Shown piece after piece: positions 17,996 to 24,897 of a stretch of 48,364 nucleotides of DNA; the first letter of the stretch is position 1, and every line of letters starts with the position of its first letter. Location of the stretch: positions 1-48,364 of the forward strand of contig CALDSK010000287.1 in assembly GCA_937911865.1 (NCBI GenBank), in the 5' to 3' direction. The position numbers and the translations under genes are program-made. A model generated the notes under the pieces. That model made no database searches. It had not been told where the DNA came from and saw only the letters and a list, made by a program, of their open reading frames with translations. The stretch comes from an uncultured Synechococcus sp. (GTDB lineage: Bacteria > Cyanobacteriota > Cyanobacteriia > Phormidesmidales > Phormidesmidaceae).

Positions 17996-18380
17996 AGTTT
18001 GCAAAGCCTCATATGATTTATGAACAATTTCTAACGTGATAAATGATGGAGGCAGTGACTCTCATAGCCCGTACCGTTAAGCCGTTAAACTGGCCGGTTT
18101 AACAATCAAAAAGTTGACGCAAATCCATAGAAGCAACAGCTTTCCATCACGTTGACGCAGGCGACCTTGACCTGCGCTTCAACCAACCTTATTCCATATC
18201 TAATCTAATGACAATAGGTCTTGATAGCTTTTGAAGGCAAAATATTGCTAAATGCAGCGATAAAACATCGCAAACGCCTATGCACAAGCAGCTACAACCA
18301 ATGACCAAGGCTATCTTTTGCTCAATTCTTTATTGATAACATTTCTTAATTGTGAATCCATTAAGGTATACTCTGGTTGA

Positions 18381-18409
18381 TAGCTATTGAGAGCAATATT
18401 CAATAGCTA
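18381..18409. promoter_or_regulatory. 10-bp inverted repeat in the isiA divergent region, operator candidate
   Basis: TAGCTATTGA (18381-18390) and TCAATAGCTA (18400-18409) are perfect inverted copies separated by 9 bases. They lie about 130 bp before the likely start of the hydrolase-fold gene and 385 bp before isiA. Directly after them are three copies of a heptamer TAGCAA(A/G) at 18413-18433. A Fur-regulated isiA promoter would be expected in this 546-bp gap (17996-18541), but I see no convincing consensus Fur box. Confidence 0.4.
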
Positions 18410-18541
18410 AGGTAGCAAATAGCAAGTAGCAAATCGCACTAGACCCGCTTCAAGCTTGGCTTTCGTGGGGTTCATTTAAGCGCGATCGCTGCACTGCTGA
18501 CTGTGTGCTCTCACTCTCTCGCGTCTTACGCATTCACAACC

Positions 18542-19339
18542 ATGAATCACGACTCTAATTTACTCTGGCTTTCAGTGAGTCCTCACTTAAAATGCTTTGA
18601 TCGACGGCTGTTAGCACAGCTCGTAAAAACCCACCCAATTAGAACGTGGGAATATTCTCAAACTGTGGATGAGCCTTGCTGTATTGATTCTGTTGTAGAG
18701 GCTTTACATGAGTATGTGAGTGATCGCGCTGCTCTAGAGCAGCGTTCCGGTCAGCCAGACTACAAAGTTCATCTACTAGGGCATGGGATCAGTGGCGTTG
18801 TCGCACTGATGTACGCACGGTGTTATCCAAAGCACGTAGCTTCATTAAGCCTACTGTCAGTTAACGCCAAACCCGCCGTAAACTGGCAGGCTCACTACTA
18901 TGCATTGCGACAGCTTTTGCCCTGTAGCCGAGAAGTCATCCTAACGCAGATGGCTAGAATGATGGCTGGGCATCAGCCGCAGCGATTTTCCAAAGCACTA
19001 GCTCAGCTGCTAGCAAATGACTTAGACAGCTCTATGTCACTACACTCTCTAGCGCACGATGTTGAAATCCCAATCGGCGCAACAGATATACCTTTACTCG
19101 TCTGTAATGGAGAGCAAGACTCTATTGTTCAAGCTCAAAGAGCAGCGCTGTGGCGTCAGTGCATGAAGCCAGGCGATCGCATCTGGCAGTGCCCTGAAGG
19201 GCGTCATTTTTTCCACTTTCACCACGCTAAATTAGTCTCAAAGATACTTACAGAGCACATTCATAATACTGAGCAGTCACACGCTCAAAGCAAAATATCG
19301 CAGCAGAATTCCCAGCTTTCTCAGGTGAGCGCTTCGTAA
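18542..19339 (+). CDS. alpha/beta-hydrolase-fold protein lacking the usual nucleophile Ser (IsiC-like context)
   Basis: The 265-residue product shows the fold through HLLGHGISGVVALMYARCYP, LLVCNGEQDS (acid strand) and CPEGRHFFHF (His strand). At the nucleophile elbow, where GHSxGG is normal, it reads GHGISG: position 82 is Gly, and the only nearby Ser is two residues later. It may therefore be non-catalytic or use an altered site. Hydrolase-fold genes are known near isiA in other cyanobacteria (isiC of the isiABC operon), so a role in iron-stress antenna biology is plausible but inferred. ATG 18542 is preferred to GTG 18503, which adds 13 unconvincing residues. The CP43-like gene follows 670 bp downstream. 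Confidence 0.75.
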   Translation: MNHDSNLLWLSVSPHLKCFDRRLLAQLVKTHPIRTWEYSQTVDEPCCIDSVVEALHEYVSDRAALEQRSGQPDYKVHLLGHGISGVVALMYARCYPKHVASLSLLSVNAKPAVNWQAHYYALRQLLPCSREVILTQMARMMAGHQPQRFSKALAQLLANDLDSSMSLHSLAHDVEIPIGATDIPLLVCNGEQDSIVQAQRAALWRQCMKPGDRIWQCPEGRHFFHFHHAKLVSKILTEHIHNTEQSHAQSKISQQNSQLSQVSAS

Positions 19340-20009
19340 AAGTGCTGAGTCAAAATGCTGAGAAAACAGCCGGATTTTTTTGATATTAATTATCGATTGC
19401 AGAGATTTTATCCACAGAAGTGCTCCGGCTGAAAACCACTGATGTTATTGATCACAAGCTATTTTCCAAAGAAAAATTCGCACATTATTTCCATTAGAAA
19501 CAAAAGTTAATGTTTCATTATTGGGAATGAGTCTAATCTATAACTCAAGCGGCAGTTCTCAAGTGCGTCTCCCGTTATCGTCCTGTTGGCATTTCGACGC
19601 TTACCTGCTCGTTCACTGACTGACTCACTGACCAGCCAACACATCAGATTTTGACTAATTCTGAAGCTGCTAGGGAGCGTAAGTCGTTATTTACAACCTC
19701 TTTATGACTCATCACAACAGCTGACGGATTCCTCTCAACCCGTGTTCTGGAGCCAGCTTTTACTGGGCTGTGTACCAATCTTCTCTCTAAAGCTTGCTTC
19801 AGAACACGTTTTCTAATCCTTATCCCACATGTCGTGTTTCACACGTCTTGCTAACTAACTAGCTTACCGTTCTAATCTTTGGCTTACTGTCATGCATACA
19901 GGCTAACTGCTTGCGACGCTCTTAAAGGGCATATCTTTGAGCGCTCAGCTTTCTCAGTTGTTCTTTAGGCGCATGTTTCTACTGTCTATCTACTATTTGG
20001 AGACTCTGT
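19340..20009. other. 670-bp spacer / long leader before the CP43-like gene
   Basis: No open frame here resembles a protein. Features seen: TAATG-TTT-CATTA at about 19509-19521, which resembles half of a Fur-type site; GAAACA/TGTTTC inverted arms around it (19497-19516); a TAATCTATAAC promoter-like stretch near 19535; and CAGCCGGA/TCCGGCTG arms at 19367 and 19424. If transcription starts near 19545, the antenna mRNA has a 5' leader of more than 450 bases. Confidence 0.35.
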
Positions 20010-21044
20010 ATGGTATCAACATCTGCTGGAAATCTGAACACACCTGCTCAGATTTCATCCACACCAGATATCGCCTTCAATGGTTCTACTTCGCCTTTCG
20101 ACTATCAGAACTTACTAGAAGGCAATGCTCGGCTGATTAATTTATCCAATCGGCTTTTAGGTGCCCACATTGCTCATGCTGGCCTCATTATGTTTTGGGC
20201 TGGGTCAATCACCCTCTCACAAATCCTCAACTACGACGCTTCCATGCCATTGAACGAACAAGGTCTAGCGCTAGTCGCAAACCTTGCAAGGTTAGGCTGG
20301 GGCCTAGGAGAAAACGGACAAATCGTGAATTTGTATCCCTTCTTTGTGATTGGAATGTTGCACCTAATAGCTTCAGCCGTGCTAGGTGCGGGCGGACTCT
20401 TTCATGTTTTTGCCGGGCCTGCCAGCTTAAAAGAGGCTCAAGGGTGGGCTAAAAAGTTCCACTACGAGTGGAATGATCCCAAGCAGCTCACGCTAATTTT
20501 GGGCCACCACCTGCTGTTTTTAGGCATAGCAGCCTTGGCCTTTGTTTTCAAGGCAACTCAAGCCGGCGGAATTTACGATCCGGCTATCGGTGCTGTACGC
20601 TTAATAACACCCAATCTGAACCCTTTAGATATTTTCGGCTACCTGGTTGGGCTCACGCCTGACGGCTGGAACGCGTGGGGAATGGCCAGCGTCAACAATT
20701 TAGAAGATGTCATTGGTGGCCATGCCTGGGTCGGCGGACTACTCATTGGCGGTGGTATTTGGCACATTCTGGTTAACGCTCGAATTATTTTTCCAATTCG
20801 GCTAAATGCGGATGCAATTCTCTCCTACAGCTTAGGGGCCCTAGCATTTATGGCCTTTGTGTCTTGGGCTTTTGTTAGCTATAACGACACAGTGTTTCCT
20901 ACTGAGCTATATAGCGTTGCTCAAAAGCAGGGTAGAGCCAATGTACAGTTCGCTCTGGGCCTGCTGTTTTTGGGAGGTCACCTGTGGCACGCTTACCGGG
21001 GTATTGCAATCGACCAAGGCAATACGCCCAATCGCTTGGCCTAA
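20010..21044 (+). CDS. CP43-like chlorophyll-binding antenna protein (IsiA/Pcb superfamily)
   Basis: The 344-residue protein has the six-helix CP43/IsiA fold without the large lumenal loop E of true CP43 (PsbC). The N-terminal region LLEGNARLINLSNRLLGAHIAHAG is closer to PsbC than to IsiA, while NEQGLALVANLARLGWG, LGHHLLFLG, NNLEDVIGGHAWVGG and LFLGGHLWHAYRG place it in the antenna superfamily. The His residues of the GHH, GGHxW and GHLWH motifs should bind chlorophyll. It has a 30-residue Ser/Thr/Pro-rich N-terminal extension before the first helix. TTGGAGA precedes ATG 20010. It could serve photosystem I or II; the sequence does not decide. A strong terminator follows. Confidence 0.88.
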   Translation: MVSTSAGNLNTPAQISSTPDIAFNGSTSPFDYQNLLEGNARLINLSNRLLGAHIAHAGLIMFWAGSITLSQILNYDASMPLNEQGLALVANLARLGWGLGENGQIVNLYPFFVIGMLHLIASAVLGAGGLFHVFAGPASLKEAQGWAKKFHYEWNDPKQLTLILGHHLLFLGIAALAFVFKATQAGGIYDPAIGAVRLITPNLNPLDIFGYLVGLTPDGWNAWGMASVNNLEDVIGGHAWVGGLLIGGGIWHILVNARIIFPIRLNADAILSYSLGALAFMAFVSWAFVSYNDTVFPTELYSVAQKQGRANVQFALGLLFLGGHLWHAYRGIAIDQGNTPNRLA

Positions 21045-21055
21045 AGCCAGGATCG

Positions 21056-21083
21056 ATAAGCCAGACTCCATAAGCCAGACTCG
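21056..21083. repeat. 14-bp tandem duplication inside a hairpin
   Basis: ATAAGCCAGACTC(C/G) occurs twice in tandem just after the CP43-like stop codon. It is flanked by inverted arms AGGATCGA (21049-21056) and TCGATCCT (21081-21088), so the repeat forms the loop of a possible hairpin. Confidence 0.75.
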
Positions 21084-21170
21084 ATCCTATTATCTCGATG
21101 TCTAACTTAACAGTTGTTTGGCTTGGCAAATTAAGTTTGTTGGCTGTGAAATCTCTCCTCTCGGCTGACG

Positions 21171-21211
21171 AGTTCACCTCTACTATTTACTTAGTAGAGG
21201 TGGACTTTTTT
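21171..21211 (+). terminator. intrinsic terminator of the CP43-like gene
   Basis: Arms 21171-21184 and 21193-21206 form a 14-bp stem with one G-U pair (core CACCTCTACT / AGTAGAGGTG) and an 8-base loop, followed by six T residues. It separates the antenna gene from the flavoprotein gene. Confidence 0.9.
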
Positions 21212-21307
21212 AGGACTCTGCTATAAATTTCGCCTTCTCTAAACGTATGCATCCAGCAGGATCCTACGCACTTAGCTATATCTCTTGTTTTCTTTTGGAT
21301 ATCTACC

Positions 21308-22264
21308 TTGGACACTTATGAATTTGATGTGGTCATTATCGGGGGCGGGCCTGCGGGCTGTACCTGTGCCCTCTATACCGCTCGCTCCGACTTAAAAACG
21401 GTCATTTTGGATAAAAATGCTGCCGTGGGCGCATTAGCAATCACGCATAAAATTGCCAATTATCCAGGCGTATCTGGAGAAGTCAGCGGGCCACAGCTGC
21501 TAGAGATTATGCGTCAACAGGCTATTGATTTTGGGACAACCTATCAGCGAGCCCAGGTCTTTAGCATTGACATCAGCGGTCCTCAAAAGAAGGTATATAC
21601 GCCCGAAGGAACATTTATTGGGCGATCGCTTGTTTTAGCAACGGGTGCAATGGGTCGTAAGCCGTCCTTCTCAGGAGAAGCCGATTTTTTAGGACGAGGT
21701 GTCAGCTACTGTGCCACTTGCGACGGTGCTTTTTATCGAGAGAGTGAGGTAGCCGTCGTCGGCGAGAACCCAGAAGCCATAGAAGAAGCCCAGGTGCTCA
21801 CCAAATTTGCAAAAACAGTTCACTGGATTACCAACAAAGATCCCAACCCAGAAGATTATCACGCGCAGGCGCTGTTAAAGCGGCCAAACATCAAGCACTG
21901 GGGGCGCACTCGCCTAATGCTCATTGAAGGAGACAATGCAGGTGTCAGCGGTGTGCAAATCAAAGAGAAAGGTACAACAGATATTCAAACGCTACCTGTA
22001 GCAGGCGTATTTGTTTATAAAAGCGGGTCTAAGCCGATTACTGACTTCGTTGGTGATCAGGTTGCGTTCAATGCCGACGGGGGCGTGCAGGTTACCGAGA
22101 TGATGGAGACCAGTGTAGAGGGCGTTTGGGCGGTTGGTGATATTCGTAATACGCCGTTCAAGCAAGCTGTTGTCGCCGCTGGAGATGGGTGTGTTGCCGC
22201 CATGTCAATCGATCGCTATCTCAACAGCCGCAAAATGGTAAGACCCGACTGGGACCACTCATGA
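21308..22264 (+). CDS. thioredoxin-reductase-like flavoprotein without canonical NADPH motif (DDOR-type)
   Basis: The 318-residue product has the FAD-binding GGGPAG motif at the N-terminus, the redox-active CATC pair (Cys135, Cys138) and the C-terminal FAD motif AVGDIRN. The NADPH-binding region, normally GGGDSAxEEA followed by HRRDxxR, reads GENPEAIEEA and HWITNK here, so NADPH binding is unlikely. That combination is the mark of the cyanobacterial diflavin-linked disulfide oxidoreductases (DDOR, Synechocystis slr0600 type), which use a second flavin instead. It probably exchanges electrons with thiol proteins in the cytoplasm from a donor other than NADPH. The start is TTG 21308; no other start fits. 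A perfect palindrome follows the stop by 3 bases. Confidence 0.82.
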   Translation: MDTYEFDVVIIGGGPAGCTCALYTARSDLKTVILDKNAAVGALAITHKIANYPGVSGEVSGPQLLEIMRQQAIDFGTTYQRAQVFSIDISGPQKKVYTPEGTFIGRSLVLATGAMGRKPSFSGEADFLGRGVSYCATCDGAFYRESEVAVVGENPEAIEEAQVLTKFAKTVHWITNKDPNPEDYHAQALLKRPNIKHWGRTRLMLIEGDNAGVSGVQIKEKGTTDIQTLPVAGVFVYKSGSKPITDFVGDQVAFNADGGVQVTEMMETSVEGVWAVGDIRNTPFKQAVVAAGDGCVAAMSIDRYLNSRKMVRPDWDHS

Positions 22265-22267
22265 GAT

Positions 22268-22301
22268 ATAGCCAAGCACGGATGCATCCGTGCTTGGCTA
22301 T
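22268..22301. repeat. perfect 34-bp palindrome
   Basis: The left half is ATAGCCAAGCACGGATG, and the right half is its exact reverse complement with no central spacer. It starts 3 bases after the flavoprotein stop codon. Without a T-run on either side it is not a standard terminator, though the folded RNA would block 3' exonucleases. Confidence 0.85.
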
Positions 22302-22396
22302 GGCGCTTTGCGTTACGAAATCAAGTGGTGTAGTCATACCAGGTGTAGTAAGAAAAGTACAAAGGGCTATATGCGAAAGGCTATAAAGGAGAGTTT

Positions 22397-22750
22397 ATGA
22401 CAGTAGAAGAGATAATTTCGACGATACTGCTTTTCTTGGGTGTTCTACTGGGTCCGGCAGTCTTTTTTGTCGCTGTTGTAGGATACGGCGCGAAAAAAGC
22501 CTTATCGCTGATCGCAGAGTACAGGCAACGGCGCTATTTGCGATCGCTCCCCTGCTCAAAATGCCTTTACTTTGCTAACAGCGAATACCTGCAATGTGCC
22601 GTCAATCCATTGCAGGTACTTACCGATGAGGCACAAAGCTGCCATCATTTTGAACTCGACATTAGTCAGCATAGTCACAATTCCGATCTGAGAAAGTTTT
22701 GCAATAAGAAATTTCGCAATAAGAGGCCTAGCCGCAGAGCATGTAAGTAA
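22397..22750 (+). CDS. small membrane protein with four-Cys cytoplasmic motif
   Basis: The 117-residue product has one transmembrane helix (residues 7-30), a basic linker (YRQRRYLRS), and a Cys motif PCSKCLYFANSEYLQCAVNP followed by SCHHFE (Cys53, Cys56, Cys67, Cys82). The spacing suggests a Zn or Fe-S site. I recognise the CxxC...CAVxP...C pattern from small cyanobacterial proteins of unknown role. AAAGGAGAG precedes ATG 22397. It is 132 bp after the flavoprotein gene on the same strand, and the palindrome lies between them. The tail is basic (KKFRNKRPSRR). Confidence 0.75.
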   Translation: MTVEEIISTILLFLGVLLGPAVFFVAVVGYGAKKALSLIAEYRQRRYLRSLPCSKCLYFANSEYLQCAVNPLQVLTDEAQSCHHFELDISQHSHNSDLRKFCNKKFRNKRPSRRACK

Positions 22751-22792
22751 GAGCACGCAAGCAAACAGGTAGGTCCGCAGAGACAACCCAAA

Positions 22793-24634
22793 TCACGACT
22801 GCTCTCCTGCCAGAACAACTTGAATCTGTTTCCAGCGACAGTACCTTTCCAAGCCGGGCAAATCTTCTAACCCACTGCTGCTCAAAAAAGCCTGTTCTCC
22901 TAAAAAAGCCATTCCATAGATAAGGTTTTGAGTCCATTCTCCTTTAAAGTAGCCACTGTGAAAGTCTATAGCTGCTGAGTTTTTGGAGCGACCTGACCAA
23001 AAGATTAATTTAACGTAGTGATAAAAGTTAAGCGCAGACTGCTTTTCTACGTGACTGACCACGCCGCTAGCGACTGTCGACCTTTCACCAGTCTCGTAGT
23101 TAACTTGAATGTCTTTATAGTCTGTACAGTCAAAGTAGGTAAAGGCATTGGCAACTTCTAACAGTGCATGTCGCTCTCTTTCATCTGCATTAACGACCGC
23201 ATCTTGAAGATGGGGTGTCCCCAGCTCCACTAAATTTCGATGCTCCAGATTAGAAGCACGAATTTCCAGTCCGGGTGGATGATTTTCTACATCTTCTATG
23301 GTCCATCCGCGTCTTTTAGTTTTGTTCTCAAAGTGTTGAACCGTGATATTGCCCAACTTGTAGCCCCGGAACCGGTTCCTGGCAGGAAAGCTAATATAGT
23401 TGGCCGCAGTAGATGCAATCCGTAATGCCAGGTCTGCCTCATTGCAGAATACGTAGGCTTCTTGAAAGCGTCTGAGTGAAGATTTAAGAAAGTTAGCTCT
23501 ACCAGAAAGAATAGATTCTATTGGAATATCAGGCGCTACCAAAACGAGCCTACTAAACTTAAAAGAGTCGCCGAGCTTACAGTTTCTGCCTTCCTGAGCA
23601 ACTGCGAGCGGATCAAAAACATCAGAGAGAATTCTAACAGCTTGTGTAAGCACCTCACAGCCTAAGCTATGAGCAATAAAAGAGATTTCAATATCGTTGC
23701 TCTTTGTTGGCGTATGCTTATCAATCTGACGAATAAGTTCAACCAAATCAGTGGTACCGTAATTGCTAGCACGGTAGCGATCGCGTGCATAGGTTACCAG
23801 CCTCAGTACAATCAGCGTAACAATCATAGCGCCTAAGAAAACGGTGCCAGCCGTTAACAAGCCCAGCAACCACAGCGGCGCTTGCCAATAGTACAATCCA
23901 GCACCTAGCGCACAGAGCAGAGCACCTGAAATAGCGGTAAACCCAAAGTTAAAAGCTCGGCTCGCGCGCAGAAGCAAAATAACAGAACCGATAGTCAAAA
24001 CACTCAATACTAAAAAAAGAACAACGCTACCCACTAGCAAAGAATAGGTAATCGTGCCCAACACATAGCTGCTGAGCAAAATGCCAATCAGCAGTGTTGG
24101 CAGTGCGCCAAAGGCTTCCTCAATACTCTGCTTACTGAAGTCTCGCGGTTCAGCAGGCCAGCGGTAGCCGATAAAAACGCTGTCGCGAATACTGCCCCCA
24201 ACAGTAGCATTAACCCCAACAGCAGGATTAAATTTCTCTCTCTCTTCCGCTCTGTCATTTTCCAGTGACTGCTTACCCGTGATAAAAGCATAAATCTGGT
24301 TATACCAGGTTTTAGCATCTGTTTCAGGAACTGAGTAGCCGTGAATAGCAATAACAAGATTTTTACATTCATAGCAGCGCTGAGCAATCTCATTCAGATG
24401 ATTGTTCCAATTTTGTTCTTTAGGACAGACTTCGCCTGTCGGGAGAGTATCGCTTGTAAACGTGACTGGATCATCTTCAACATGAATCTGGCCCGTACTA
24501 GAGACATAATAGCCATAGTTATTACTGTCAGATGTCTCTGGGCCTGATGAGGATGAATCATCCTTCACTTTCTCTTTTTCAAGAGAGATAGGAAGCTTTT
24601 GAATCTTAAAAGGTAGGACGTCAGAAATTTTCAT
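22793..24634 (-). CDS. DUF900-type alpha/beta hydrolase with internal membrane domain
   Basis: The 613-residue product shows LVIAIHGYSVPE near residue 95 and the nucleophile elbow IAHSLGCEVL near residue 320, with VLVAPDIP after it, as in DUF900 hydrolases. Between these, about residues 190-290 form four hydrophobic helices, an insertion that splits the hydrolase fold and would anchor it to a membrane. The region after residue 400 is soluble and of unknown role. Substrate is unknown. The gene is divergent from the debranching-enzyme gene, with an inverted repeat in the shared upstream region. Confidence 0.75.
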   Translation of the reverse strand: MKISDVLPFKIQKLPISLEKEKVKDDSSSSGPETSDSNNYGYYVSSTGQIHVEDDPVTFTSDTLPTGEVCPKEQNWNNHLNEIAQRCYECKNLVIAIHGYSVPETDAKTWYNQIYAFITGKQSLENDRAEEREKFNPAVGVNATVGGSIRDSVFIGYRWPAEPRDFSKQSIEEAFGALPTLLIGILLSSYVLGTITYSLLVGSVVLFLVLSVLTIGSVILLLRASRAFNFGFTAISGALLCALGAGLYYWQAPLWLLGLLTAGTVFLGAMIVTLIVLRLVTYARDRYRASNYGTTDLVELIRQIDKHTPTKSNDIEISFIAHSLGCEVLTQAVRILSDVFDPLAVAQEGRNCKLGDSFKFSRLVLVAPDIPIESILSGRANFLKSSLRRFQEAYVFCNEADLALRIASTAANYISFPARNRFRGYKLGNITVQHFENKTKRRGWTIEDVENHPPGLEIRASNLEHRNLVELGTPHLQDAVVNADERERHALLEVANAFTYFDCTDYKDIQVNYETGERSTVASGVVSHVEKQSALNFYHYVKLIFWSGRSKNSAAIDFHSGYFKGEWTQNLIYGMAFLGEQAFLSSSGLEDLPGLERYCRWKQIQVVLAGEQS

Positions 24635-24798
24635 ACAGCAACTTACCTTGTGCTCACGCCATACTCAAAGGCTACAGGTATGATTGCAAACAGTAAAACG
24701 CTCTGCTGGGAGAAAGGGGAGTAGGACAGTAGGAAATCGGGAAACTCAGCTGTAAGCTATCTCCAAGCGCCCATGTCTTGCTGCCCCATCGTCTTAAC

Positions 24799-24844
24799 CC
24801 CAAATTTAACTTTGGAAAGTTAGCTTTGAAAAGTTAAATTTGGG
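24799..24844. promoter_or_regulatory. 15-bp inverted repeat between divergent genes
   Basis: CCCAAATTTAACTTT (24799-24813) and AAAGTTAAATTTGGG (24830-24844) are perfect inverted arms with a 16-base spacer. They lie 55-100 bp before the debranching-type gene and about 165 bp before the DUF900 gene. With no T-run they look more like a shared operator or cruciform than a terminator. Confidence 0.45.
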
Positions 24845-24897
24845 AATTTGGCTTTAATAGAGCACCAGTCAACCTACTAAAAGAATCCAACCCAACT

